A DNA stretch of 64,000 bases from contig JADKGC010000014.1 of the NCBI GenBank assembly GCA_016717205.1, positions 68,232-132,231 on the forward strand. The letters are read 5' to 3'. The stretch comes from Candidatus Flexifilum breve (lineage in GTDB: Bacteria > Chloroflexota > Anaerolineae > Aggregatilineales > Phototrophicaceae). The position numbers and the translations under genes were made by a program. Under the pieces are notes generated by a model, which saw only the letters and a list, made by a program, of their open reading frames with translations, was not told the origin of the DNA and did no database searches. Below are positions 15,782 through 23,407 of the stretch, one piece after another; the stretch's first letter is position 1, and every line of letters starts with the position of its first letter.

Positions 15782-16951
15782 CTAACGCGCATAACGCCAA
15801 CGCAAGTCGCCCGAGTCTAAGCTAAAGGCGAACAAGAGCTTGTCGTTTGCCATCGTGCTTACGATAAGTAACGATTCCCGGAGTTCGGCATTGTCTTCCG
15901 GCGTGATGACCAGCATATCCGACAGAATTTCGGCGTCGGTGTTCTGTTGGCGGACTTCGGCGCCTGTGGCGCGTTCCAACCAGTAAACTTTATGATCGCG
16001 CGAGGCGACGATTACGCTTGCTTCCGTGACGACCGGGGTTGCGCGGATAACACGTCCAGCGACCTGGCGACTCCACACGGGGGTGAAACCATCAGCGCTC
16101 AAGCCGAGGGCGTACACCCAACCACCCGCATCGCCTACGTACAACGTATCGTCGACAATGGCGGGCGTACCCCACACCCATTCGGTGGTCGAGTACTCCG
16201 CTGTGATTTGTCCATCCAGCGAGATGCGGAAAATTTTACGTGCGAACGAACCGATGTACAGATTACCGTCATACAGCACGGGAGTGTCGGCGATAGCGCC
16301 GCCGAGATCGACGCGCCAGAGTTCTTCACCTGTTTCGGCATTCACGGCATAGAGGTTGTGATCCATGCTGCCGACGTATAGAACACCATCGGCGAGGAGG
16401 GGTTCTGACCAGACACCACGTTCGGTGTCCAATGTCCATACGCGGCTGGCGAGATCGGTCATATCGAGCGCGATCAGGTCGCCATCGCTCAAGCCGAGGA
16501 ACAGGCGCTGGCCATCGCTGATTGGATCGGTTACGACATGGCCGCCGACGCTAATCCCGGTGGTGTTTTCGACACGTGCATTCGAAAAATCAACCTCGAA
16601 CAGACCCGTATCGTAGGAGACAGCATACATGGTGTCTTCAGTGAACAGCGGGTTGCTGTAAAAGCGAGTCTGCGCGTTTCCGGTGACCTGAACCGACCAC
16701 AAACGCGGGCTATTCTGGTCATCGTAACGCAGGTTGCCATCTGCATCGCGGAGCTGAGCGACCGACCCGTCCTGCGGGTTGATCAGCACAATCCGATCAT
16801 GGAAGGCGAACAGAATCTGCTGCGGATCACCGGCAAGGGTCATGTGTCCCCAATTGGTGTCCGTGGGGAGCGGAACGCATGCCGATGCCAAGAGAACGAG
16901 CAGCAGCGCGGCAGCGATCCCGAAACGTCTAAACAGCCGAACGATCTTCAA
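15782..16951 (-). CDS. PQQ-like beta-propeller lipoprotein
   Basis: 389 residues. The N terminus is a lipoprotein signal (basic start, AALLLVLLASAC) with lipidation at Cys25. The rest is a series of PQQ/quinoprotein-like blades: GVLYVGSMDHNLYAVNAETGEELW, DGNLYIGSFARKIFRI, DDTLYVGDAGGWVYAL and VIVASRDHKVYWLERATGAEV show the repeated Tyr-Ala-Leu and Gly-Trp docking residues. It resembles BamB in fold, but this organism probably lacks an outer membrane. Its place between yidD and yidC, 13 bp from yidC, suggests a role at the outer face of the membrane in protein insertion or quality control. That is inference from context only. Confidence 0.85.
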   Translation of the reverse strand: MKIVRLFRRFGIAAALLLVLLASACVPLPTDTNWGHMTLAGDPQQILFAFHDRIVLINPQDGSVAQLRDADGNLRYDDQNSPRLWSVQVTGNAQTRFYSNPLFTEDTMYAVSYDTGLFEVDFSNARVENTTGISVGGHVVTDPISDGQRLFLGLSDGDLIALDMTDLASRVWTLDTERGVWSEPLLADGVLYVGSMDHNLYAVNAETGEELWRVDLGGAIADTPVLYDGNLYIGSFARKIFRISLDGQITAEYSTTEWVWGTPAIVDDTLYVGDAGGWVYALGLSADGFTPVWSRQVAGRVIRATPVVTEASVIVASRDHKVYWLERATGAEVRQQNTDAEILSDMLVITPEDNAELRESLLIVSTMANDKLLFAFSLDSGDLRWRYAR

Positions 16952-16966
16952 ACGGGGACTCCTCAG

Positions 16967-17176
16967 TTATGGAACGGGATCATAGCCGCCGGGGTGAAAG
17001 GGGTGGCAGCGCGCAATGCGTTTGATGCCCAGCCAACCGCCCTTGAATACACCGTATTTTTCGATGGCCTGATAGGTATACACCGAACAGGTCGGTTCGT
17101 AAATGCAGCTAGGCGGGAGCATGGGCGATATAAAACGCTTGTAAAACCGGATCAGCGCCAGCGCGACGGCTTTCAC
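16967..17176 (-). CDS. yidD: Membrane protein insertion efficiency factor YidD
   Basis: A 69-residue cytoplasmic-face membrane-associated protein with the family signatures IRFYKRFISPMLPPSC, the cysteine-bearing YEPTCSVYTYQAIEKYG, GWLGIKRIARCHPFHPGGYDPVP. YidD assists YidC-dependent insertion in E. coli, where it lies between rnpA and yidC as here. The start is 4 bp from the rnpA stop. Length and order are canonical. Confidence 0.95.
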   Translation of the reverse strand: MKAVALALIRFYKRFISPMLPPSCIYEPTCSVYTYQAIEKYGVFKGGWLGIKRIARCHPFHPGGYDPVP

Positions 17177-17180
17177 GATG

Positions 17181-17522
17181 TTATCCCTCTTTAATCAAAC
17201 TCGCCCGACGGAACAGTTCATATACTGTACGCTGAACCACAGAGAAAGGTTGCCCGACAATGGGACGACGGGCGATGATAACGACATCATGACCGGGGTC
17301 GAGCTGGGGGTGCAAAAGGCGTGTCGCTTCGCGCAGCAAACGTCGAATGCGATTGCGAGTCACCGCCTTGCCTAACCCTTTTGAGACGATGAAGCCATAG
17401 CGGTTGTCTTGCAGATCGTTAGTGGTCACGCTTAACAGCATCAGGCGATGTTGCTGAGCGTGACCCATTCGGCGCAGATGCTCAAAATCTGCGCTGCGAC
17501 GGAGACGATAACGCCGCTGCAT
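17181..17522 (-). CDS. rnpA: Ribonuclease P protein component
   Basis: This 113-residue protein binds the RNase P RNA and helps mature tRNA 5' ends. It has the N-terminal RYRLRRSADFEHL and the RNR motif AVTRNRIRRLLREA, flanked by RYGFIVSKGLGK and the C-terminal strand DVVIIARRP. Length is normal. It lies 10 bp downstream of rpmH, the usual arrangement. Confidence 0.95.
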   Translation of the reverse strand: MQRRYRLRRSADFEHLRRMGHAQQHRLMLLSVTTNDLQDNRYGFIVSKGLGKAVTRNRIRRLLREATRLLHPQLDPGHDVVIIARRPIVGQPFSVVQRTVYELFRRASLIKEG

Positions 17523-17532
17523 CCCAATCGAT

Positions 17533-17712
17533 CTAGCGAGCGTTCCAGTCGATCTTCTTGACGTGCACCGGCTTGACCGTCAACTGGTGACGACCCTTGG
17601 CGCGGCGACGCTTCAACACGTCACGCCCGGTGCTGGTGGCCATACGCTGGCGGAATCCATGCACACGCGCACGGCGGCGGATTTTGGGCTGGTAAGTACG
17701 TTTGGTTGACAT
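17533..17712 (-). CDS. rpmH: Ribosomal protein bL34 with a C-terminal extension
   Basis: The 59-codon frame begins MSTKRTYQPKIRRRARVHGF and continues RQRMATSTGRDVLKRRRAKG, the unmistakable bL34 core. Typical bL34 has about 44-47 residues; here some 14-17 extra basic residues (through KPVHVKKIDWNAR) extend the C terminus. bL34 is a large-subunit protein near the exit tunnel. It heads the unit rpmH-rnpA-yidD-lipoprotein-yidC-jag. A well-formed promoter lies 45 bp upstream. Confidence 0.95.
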   Translation of the reverse strand: MSTKRTYQPKIRRRARVHGFRQRMATSTGRDVLKRRRAKGRHQLTVKPVHVKKIDWNAR

Positions 17713-17756
17713 TCTTCGTCATTCCTACTGAAAAAAGGCTTGATGGACAGGGGATA

Positions 17757-17785
17757 AGTATAAACGACAGGGGGAGGGTGGTCAA
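17757..17785 (-). promoter_or_regulatory. Promoter of the rpmH operon
   Basis: On the minus strand TTGACC (17785-17780) and TATACT (17762-17757) are spaced by 17 bp, giving a start near 17750 and a leader of about 38 nt before rpmH. Confidence 0.75.
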
Positions 17786-17793
17786 CCCGACGC

Positions 17794-17823
17794 TTGCAAA
17801 CGCACTTTCGTCTCCGCTATAAT
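17794..17823 (+). promoter_or_regulatory. Promoter of the divergent unknown-protein block
   Basis: TTGCAA (17794-17799) and TATAAT (17818-17823) are 18 bp apart on the plus strand, predicting a start near 17830 and a leader of about 65 nt. It is back to back with the rpmH promoter. Confidence 0.65.
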
Positions 17824-17893
17824 CAATGTGGTTTTTAACTTTTTTCAAACCGGATTCGTGCTTTACTCCCCTTGAGTTTCCCGGAGCAACCCT

Positions 17894-19426
17894 ATGCGCC
17901 AATGGGCGGATGACTTCACCGTTACTAATGATGATCTTGAACATTTGACCGGTTTATTGTTAGAGCGGGAAACCCCCCTTTCAATTGATGAGCTGGCGCA
18001 CGCCTTGATCGCACAGCGGTTAGAACTACTGGCCGCCGCCGAACGCGAACGCTTCAAAGATTCGCGGATGTACAATCCCGCGCAGACCTATGAAGTCGGC
18101 CAGAAGGTGTTTTTCCCGCAGGAGGACTACACCGTCGGCACGGTGACCGATGTGCGCGCGGGCGACAACCCGGAATACGGCGCCTTCAAGGTGATCGCAG
18201 TGGACTTTGATGGTCGCAGCGTGCGCGAATTTGCCGCTGAACTGCAAAGCTATCATAAACTGAGCGACATGCTCAATGAAGACGCCGCGCCGCAGTTGGC
18301 GGGCAGCGCCGATGAAATCTTCGCGCACAACCGGCATGTGATTGTCCCCACGCTGGAAGAACGGCTGCGTGAAGGCGGCGATCTGGTCAGCGTGGCGGGC
18401 AAGTGGTTCTCGCGTGACTTGATCCTTGAGGTGAACGAGGGGCATCTCAACCTTGCCGAAGCGGTGCTCTACACTATCGAGGGCGGGCCGATGTCGACCG
18501 AGCGCATCGTCACCGAGATCGGTGGGGTGAGCGACTCCGCACCGCTGGAACTGCAAATTTTCAGCGTCAACGACGCGCTCAACCGTGACCCGCGCTTCGA
18601 CGAAGTCGGGCCAATCAACACGGTGATGTGGTACCTTCGCACCTTTGAACCGCCCGAAGTCCTCAATACCCCCAACGTCCTCAAATACAACGAAATCGAC
18701 TATGACGTGACGCTGCTCTCCAACGAACAGCGGGCGCTGGAAATTGAGATTGACGACGAATGGTCGCCCGATGGCGAGTCGGCGGAGGCGGGCGATGAAG
18801 TCACGCTGACGCTGAACTACGCACACTGGCGGGCGGGGACGCTGCCGCTCAACCGCAAAATGCAGGCGATCTTCCCGACGGCGCGGCGCACGCAGCGCAT
18901 CGCGGTGACGCTGGTCGATGGGCAGGACGGCGAAACGTATTCGGGGTGGGTGGTGCGCCCGGATCGCTATGTCTTCGGGTTGGACAAGTTCTATCGCAAG
19001 CACAAGCTGCCGATTGGCGCCTTCATCGTCGTGCGCCGTGACGGCGACCGGATCGTCGTGGACTTCCGCGCACATCGTCCGCGCACCGAGTGGGTGCGCG
19101 TGATCACGCCGAAGGCCAGTCTGGTGAGCTTTGAAGAAGAACGCCGCTCGATTGGCGCGGAATACGACGAACTGCTCATCCTGTGGAGCGATGAAGTCAA
19201 TGCCGCCGACAGTGCCTACAACGGCAAGCGCCCGTTGAACCAGGCGCTGCGAGCAGTCGCCGCCGAACTTACGCGCAATTCGCCGCAGGGGACGCTGCAC
19301 GCCAAGACATTGTACAGTGCGGTCAACGTGCTGCGGCGTGCGTCGCCCGGCGCGGTCTTCGCGACGCTCAACGACGACCCGGAATTTCAGTATGTTGGGA
19401 ATCATTATTGGCGCTTCGGCGCGTAG
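17894..19426 (+). CDS. Conserved protein of unknown function (510 aa)
   Basis: I do not recognise a family. The protein is soluble and acidic, with no signal peptide or membrane helix. An N-terminal helical segment (residues 12-55, ending ALIAQRLELLAAAERERF) leads to a small beta-rich module at about 60-110 (QTYEVGQKVFFPQEDYTVGTV), like a KOW/SH3-type barrel. A winged-helix-like part (GHLNLAEAVLYTIEGGPMSTERIVTEIG) lies near 195-225. The C-terminal third (370-500) has alternating beta strands with a helix (LNQALRAVAAELTRNSPQGTLHAKTLYSAV) that could form another winged helix. The next gene starts 12 bp downstream, so the two are probably co-translated. DNA or RNA binding is plausible but not shown. 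Confidence 0.75.
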   Translation: MRQWADDFTVTNDDLEHLTGLLLERETPLSIDELAHALIAQRLELLAAAERERFKDSRMYNPAQTYEVGQKVFFPQEDYTVGTVTDVRAGDNPEYGAFKVIAVDFDGRSVREFAAELQSYHKLSDMLNEDAAPQLAGSADEIFAHNRHVIVPTLEERLREGGDLVSVAGKWFSRDLILEVNEGHLNLAEAVLYTIEGGPMSTERIVTEIGGVSDSAPLELQIFSVNDALNRDPRFDEVGPINTVMWYLRTFEPPEVLNTPNVLKYNEIDYDVTLLSNEQRALEIEIDDEWSPDGESAEAGDEVTLTLNYAHWRAGTLPLNRKMQAIFPTARRTQRIAVTLVDGQDGETYSGWVVRPDRYVFGLDKFYRKHKLPIGAFIVVRRDGDRIVVDFRAHRPRTEWVRVITPKASLVSFEEERRSIGAEYDELLILWSDEVNAADSAYNGKRPLNQALRAVAAELTRNSPQGTLHAKTLYSAVNVLRRASPGAVFATLNDDPEFQYVGNHYWRFGA

Positions 19427-19437
19427 GGAGCGATTTT

Positions 19438-19869
19438 ATGCAATCTGCTAAACCCAGCGCGATAGTGAAGCCGACTCTGGAAACTCGTTATCACATCGAT
19501 TATTCGTGGTTCGAGCGGAGCGGTGAAGACCTGCGCACGTATTTATTGAGCCATCTGTCCCCGGATCAGCGCGAACGTCTGAGCCAGACCACCGAAACCC
19601 GCGAGGTTGACTACATTGACCCGGAGACGGGCGAGGTCAGCAAGCTGGACGAACTGCAGCTCGCGATCCGTTCGGCGTCGCTCGACCCGGACTTCATCAA
19701 TCCACATACAGCGGTCGTGGACAGCATTTTCCGCGTGTTTCTGGCGAACGGCAACAAGCCCGTCAACTCGCAGCAGATTTCCGAGTATATCGGACGTCCG
19801 GCGTCGCTGGTGTTGAAAACGCTGAGCGGCGGACGGGTGTATAAAGGTATTCGTCCGACGACGGACTAG
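19438..19869 (+). CDS. Conserved protein of unknown function, winged-helix-like C terminus (143 aa)
   Basis: The ATG at 19438 has GGGAG 7 bp before it. The product begins with a region containing YHIDYSWFERSGEDLRTYLL and EVDYIDPETGEVSKLDELQ. It ends with a compact helical part (AVVDSIFRVFLANGNKPVNS, QQISEYIGRPASLVLKTLSG) that reads like a winged helix with a PASLVLKTL recognition helix. No membrane or secretion signals are seen. It follows the 510-aa unknown gene closely and precedes another unknown gene; the three look like one transcription unit. Function is unknown; sequence-specific binding by the C-terminal domain is an inference. Confidence 0.75.
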   Translation: MQSAKPSAIVKPTLETRYHIDYSWFERSGEDLRTYLLSHLSPDQRERLSQTTETREVDYIDPETGEVSKLDELQLAIRSASLDPDFINPHTAVVDSIFRVFLANGNKPVNSQQISEYIGRPASLVLKTLSGGRVYKGIRPTTD

Positions 19870-19871
19870 AA

Positions 19872-19950
19872 GCAGTTAAAAGTTAAAAGTGACAAGGTGA
19901 AAGTAAAAACCCCTCACTTTCGACTTTTAACTTTCGACTTTTAACTGGAG
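19872..19950. repeat. Inverted array of short AGTTAAAAGT-type words
   Basis: The spacer between the second and third unknown genes contains AGTTAAAAGTTAAAAGT on the left and the complementary ACTTTTAACTTTCGACTTTTAACT on the right, around a short centre. The transcript could fold into one long A/T-rich hairpin. Confidence 0.75.
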
Positions 19951-19957
19951 GATTGGT

Positions 19958-20386
19958 ATGGGACGTGTGATCAACCCGGACAGCAACGGCAAGCAGCGCA
20001 ACCAACTGCTGCGCACCATCGCCGAAGTGCTGCGCCGCTTGGGTCAGAAACCCGAATTTGACGATGACGCCAAAGATATGGTGGCGTGCCTCGTGTTTGC
20101 CCTGCGCGACATCGATGTGGGCATCGAAGAATCGGCGCAGGCGTGGGAAAAGCGCGACTACTGGATGAAAGCTGACGAACTGCGCAACCGCTGGTCGTGG
20201 GCGGGGCGCATGGCCGACCAACTACAAGCGATTGTCTTCGGTGACAAGTGGGCGGATCTGCCGCCGCTGATGATCAAGCTGTTCCCGTATGTGAGCGACA
20301 TCAACGTGACGAAGATGACGCGCAAAGAAGATACGTGGATGGGCAGCTACGGACGGCTGATCCGCGAGAAGCCGCCGACAGCGTAA
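19958..20386 (+). CDS. Conserved protein of unknown function (142 aa)
   Basis: A small soluble mostly helical protein. It begins GRVINPDSNGKQRNQLLRTI, followed by amphipathic helices (EVLRRLGQKPEFDDDAKDMV, FALRDIDVGIEESAQAWEKR) and a Trp/Arg-rich segment (DYWMKADELRNRWSWAGRMA). It ends in SYGRLIREKPPTA. There is no known catalytic motif. TGGAGG precedes the ATG by 7 bp. It is the third gene of the block starting at 17894. A role with the two winged-helix-like neighbours is likely from context, but nothing more can be said. Confidence 0.75.
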   Translation: MGRVINPDSNGKQRNQLLRTIAEVLRRLGQKPEFDDDAKDMVACLVFALRDIDVGIEESAQAWEKRDYWMKADELRNRWSWAGRMADQLQAIVFGDKWADLPPLMIKLFPYVSDINVTKMTRKEDTWMGSYGRLIREKPPTA

Positions 20387-20392
20387 GGGCAG

Positions 20393-20466
20393 GACTGAGC
20401 ACTTCAGGACTGAGGACTGAGTAAAAGCAGACGTTTGTAGGGACGAGGCATGCCTCGTCCTTTTTG
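20393..20466. repeat. AGGACTGAG words plus a GGAC-palindrome hairpin
   Basis: After the stop codon come repeats of AGGACTGAG (20393-20422), then GGACGAGGCATGCCTCGTCC (20441-20460) followed by TTTTTG. The second element would work as an intrinsic terminator for the upstream block. Confidence 0.75.
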
Positions 20467-20516
20467 TTGGCTATAATGAACGCTATTAATCGAATCGTCA
20501 CCTTGAGTTTCCGCCC

Positions 20517-21704
20517 ATGAGCCACATTTTCATCAGCTACAGCAAAAAGAACCGCGATTACGCCCGTGCCCTCGCCAATAAATTGCTGGATGCTGGGTTT
20601 GACGTGTGGATTGATGATCGCATTGACTATGGTGATGATTGGTGGCAGGTGATCGTCAAGGCGATCCGCGAATGCGCGGCGTTTCTGGTTGTAATGACAC
20701 CCGATTCGGATGCTTCGAAGTGGGTACAACGCGAGGTCACACTCGCCGATCATTTACCGAAACCGATTTTCCCAGTGCTGCGCGACGGCGATTTACTCAG
20801 CAGTGATAACTGGTCGATGTTCTTGCGCACGCAATATGCGGATGTGCGCGACGGCAGTTTCCCTAAAGACGATTTCCACGAACGGTTACGTCAATTAATT
20901 ACGCCAAAACCTACGCGAGGATCAGAGGTAAAAGAGCGCACTTTCCCGCTGATCATTAAACCGGATTGGGTGGGCAAGATTATCCCGGAGCCGTTTGAAT
21001 GGTGTGTGGTGCCAGCGGGAAAGGTGACACTTGAAAAGGGTGGCTATTTGAACAAGCTTACCACCTTTGACGTGCCCGAATTCCAGATCGCCCGCTACCC
21101 GATCACCAATGCGCAGTTTGAGGTGTTTGTCACGGCAAAAGATGGCTCACGCCTTCCAGAATGGTGGAATGACTCGAAGGAGGCAATAGAGTGGTACTAT
21201 GGCAATCCGACAATTGAACCTGCCAGGTTTGCAGACTGTGCCGATTGCCCGCGCGAAACGGTGACGTGGTATGCGGCAGTCGCATTCACGCGCTGGCTGA
21301 GCGCCATGACGGGCGAAAAGATCACCCTGCCAACCGAGCAGCAGTGGCAGCGGGCGGCGCAGGGAGATGATGGGCGAACATATCCTTGGGGAAACTCGTG
21401 GGACGCGAGAAAATGCAATACGTCTGAAAGTGGGATCGGCAAAACATCTATCGTTACGCGGTACCCGCAAGGCGCGAGTCCCTTCGGCGCGCTCGATATG
21501 AGCGGCAATGTTTGGGAATGGTGTTTGACCGCTTGGGATACGGGCGCAAATAACCTAAATGGAATAAATGTACGGGTGCTGCGGGGCGGTTCGTGGTACG
21601 ACCTTCGGTACCTCGCGCGCGCTGTGTCCCGCTACAGCAGCAATCCGGCCGTACGTAGCTTCAGCGGCGGGTTTCGGGTGGTTTTTTCGTCCACCAGCGG
21701 TTGA
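20517..21704 (+). CDS. TIR domain fused to a formylglycine-generating-enzyme (FGE-sulfatase) domain
   Basis: 395 residues. Residues 1-125 are a TIR domain (HIFISYSKKNRDYARALANK; FDVWIDD; FLVVMTPDSDASKWVQREV), with Glu73 at the position of the catalytic glutamate of NAD-cleaving TIR proteins. Residues about 150-395 are an FGE-sulfatase/C-type-lectin-like fold: PITNAQFEVFV, WYAAVAFTRWLSAMTG, LPTEQQWQRAAQ, YPWGNSWD, GALDMSGNVWEWC and VLRGGSW...GGFRVV. The cysteines needed for formylglycine formation are not evident, so it is more likely a binding domain. The C terminus carries the sequence pattern of a retroelement-diversified variable region. A defence or sensing role is inferred from the architecture. 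TATAAT lies at 20472-20477. Confidence 0.85.
   Translation: MSHIFISYSKKNRDYARALANKLLDAGFDVWIDDRIDYGDDWWQVIVKAIRECAAFLVVMTPDSDASKWVQREVTLADHLPKPIFPVLRDGDLLSSDNWSMFLRTQYADVRDGSFPKDDFHERLRQLITPKPTRGSEVKERTFPLIIKPDWVGKIIPEPFEWCVVPAGKVTLEKGGYLNKLTTFDVPEFQIARYPITNAQFEVFVTAKDGSRLPEWWNDSKEAIEWYYGNPTIEPARFADCADCPRETVTWYAAVAFTRWLSAMTGEKITLPTEQQWQRAAQGDDGRTYPWGNSWDARKCNTSESGIGKTSIVTRYPQGASPFGALDMSGNVWEWCLTAWDTGANNLNGINVRVLRGGSWYDLRYLARAVSRYSSNPAVRSFSGGFRVVFSSTSG
21585..21683 (+). other. Putative diversity-generating retroelement variable region (VR)
   Basis: Between the invariant RGGSW and GGFRVV of the FGE domain, the positions that vary in known retroelement-diversified lectins read, as codons, TAC GAC CTT ... 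TAC CTC ... TCC ... TAC AGC AGC AAT ... GCC ... AGC TTC AGC. Nearly all end in C or T, as expected if a template with AAC/AAT codons had its adenines randomised. The segment ends in GC-rich GGCGGGTTTCGGGTGG, similar to initiation sites of such systems. No reverse transcriptase or template repeat is in the window. Confidence 0.5.
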
Positions 21705-21790
21705 AGCGCTGGTCGCTGGTCGGCGCGTAGCGCCAAAGCATTTGTCGGTGTTTTTACCCCTGCCGCGCAGCGGCTCGGAATTTGGAAAAC

Positions 21791-21889
21791 GACCTCACCC
21801 CTCAATCCCCTCTCCGAAAAGAGGAGAGGGGAAGCGAGATCGGCGTGTTTTCCCCCCTCGCCCTTGGGAGAGGGGCCGGGGGTGAGGCT
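21791..21889. repeat. CCTCACCCC/GGGGTGAGG intergenic repeat
   Basis: A GC-rich element opening with CCTCACCCCTCAATCCCCTC and closing with GAGGGGCCGGGGGTGAGG, with an internal CTCTCC/GGAGAG hairpin. A related copy lies at 35502-35609. It separates the TIR-FGE gene from the convergent deacetylase-family gene. Confidence 0.75.
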
Positions 21890-22922
21890 ACAACCCATGC
21901 ACCTGCTTGACCCGCGCAATGACATTCTCCACGCCTGCGCGTTCGCTGTACGGTGACGCGCCGAGCGGATCGACCGTTTCCTCGCCCAACAGCACCCGCG
22001 CGATGTTCGCCACGCCTTCGCTCAGCACGTCGAGGTTGTAACCGCCTTCCACGATGAACGCGATCTTCCCCCCGCACAACTGATCTGCCATGCGCACGAG
22101 TTCGCGTGTCAGGTGGGCGTAGCCGTTCAGGGAGAGGTGAATGCCCGCTAGCGGATCATCCCAATGCGCGTCAAAGCCCGCCGAGACGAGGATCAGCTCT
22201 GGCTCGAAACGGAGCGCTGCCGGCCACACAATCTGCTCGAAGATCGCCGCATAACTGGCGTCGCCGTGACCGCCCATCAACGGCACATTGATGTTGAAAC
22301 CCACCCCTTTGCCTACACCCGTGTCATTGATCGCACCCGTGCCGGGGTAAATCCCTTGCTGATGCGTCGAAATGAACAGCACCGAGGGGTCGGTATAGAA
22401 CATCGCTTCGGTGCCGTTGCCGTGGTGGACATCATAATCTACAATGAGGATGCGCCTTAACCCAGACTGCTGCTGCGCATAGCGCGCCGCCAGCGCAATA
22501 TTACCGAGCAGGCAGAAGCCCATGCCGTGATCCGGCATCGCGTGATGTCCCGGCGGACGCACGGCGGCCAGCGCGTTGCGAACTGCGCCGCTGGCAACGG
22601 CATCGACGGCGCGCACCACGCCGCCCGCGGACAGCCGCGCGATCTCATACGACCACGGATTGGCATAGGTATCGTTATCGAGACGTACGGTACGATCCAG
22701 CCCGCTCAGTTTGTCTAGAAGGTCGAGATAGCGCGGGGTGTGTACGCTGAGAATCAAGTCACGCTCAATCGAAGGCGCTTCGACCGCCTGCATCCGTGCC
22801 GCCAATCCGGTTTCGTCGAGTCGCTGCCAGATCGCCCGGATGCGTCCTGCGTGTTCGGGATGACCGGGGGAGTCGTGTTCCGGAAAGCGCGGGTGTGTGA
22901 CATACAGCGTGGTCATGAACAA
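21888..22922 (-). CDS. Histone deacetylase family protein (class II/APAH-type)
   Basis: The 344-residue arginase/deacetylase-fold enzyme has all catalytic features: HPEHAGRI near the N terminus, RPPGHHA with the tandem histidines, VDYDVHHGNGTEAMFY with the Zn-binding Asp and His, SAGFDAHWDDPLAG with the second Asp, and EGGYN before the C terminus. Bacterial members deacetylate acetylpolyamines, acetoin-related compounds or acetyl-lysine; the substrate here is unknown. The Met at 22922 or the second Met two codons later could start. It is a single gene on its strand. Confidence 0.92.
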   Translation of the reverse strand: MFMTTLYVTHPRFPEHDSPGHPEHAGRIRAIWQRLDETGLAARMQAVEAPSIERDLILSVHTPRYLDLLDKLSGLDRTVRLDNDTYANPWSYEIARLSAGGVVRAVDAVASGAVRNALAAVRPPGHHAMPDHGMGFCLLGNIALAARYAQQQSGLRRILIVDYDVHHGNGTEAMFYTDPSVLFISTHQQGIYPGTGAINDTGVGKGVGFNINVPLMGGHGDASYAAIFEQIVWPAALRFEPELILVSAGFDAHWDDPLAGIHLSLNGYAHLTRELVRMADQLCGGKIAFIVEGGYNLDVLSEGVANIARVLLGEETVDPLGASPYSERAGVENVIARVKQVHGL

Positions 22923-23065
22923 GCCTTTCTGTACCGTGACCGCATGATAACCGTGAATCGTGTTTCTTAAAAGAACAATCTATAATGACTGAACGAAAGC
23001 GTAACCAGTTATCCCTCTTGCGGCGCATGCAAGCGGACAAGAAGGGTAAAAAGAGGACTGAACCT

Positions 23066-23407
23066 ATGCAGTATGAACGGCTTGTCCAGTGGGCGCGCGA
23101 GACGTGGCAAGCGCGGTGGGGCGACCAGCCCTACGTCACCGTCTGGGCATCGACGGAATGCAGCAACATGATCGCTCAGAGTCAGGTGAAGACCGGGCGC
23201 AAGCTGCGCGGCAAACTGCGCTACGATGGCGCGGAACCCCTGGACTGCCCGTACATCGTGCCGATCAGTGATTACGGGTCACGCGGCAAAAGATGGTCCT
23301 CACGGCGAGCGCCGGTGCATTCGCCTTCAAGTTCTCGGAAGATGGCGGCGATGCCTTTGAGGCGATCTACGCCAGCGCATATTTCAGCGACGATGTGCAG
23401 GATTTGA
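23066..23407 (+). CDS. N-terminal piece of a frameshifted AAA ATPase gene
   Basis: This frame begins MQYERLVQWARETW at an ATG with AGAGGA 8 bp upstream; a further in-frame ATG at 22985 overlaps a TATAAT and is less likely. It reads GDQPYVTVWASTECSNMIAQ and ends its meaningful sequence at DCPYIVPISDYGSRGK (about 23290). It then runs out of frame to a stop at 23407. Adding one base to the AAAA at 23288-23291 joins it to the ATPase frame that starts in the same place. Domain content upstream of the ATPase core is unknown. Confidence 0.65.
   Translation: MQYERLVQWARETWQARWGDQPYVTVWASTECSNMIAQSQVKTGRKLRGKLRYDGAEPLDCPYIVPISDYGSRGKRWSSRRAPVHSPSSSRKMAAMPLRRSTPAHISATMCRI

Noticed and set aside
17713..17893. 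Replication origin next to rpmH
   Set aside because: No cluster of DnaA boxes and no dnaA or dnaN gene is present; the region is explained by two back-to-back promoters.
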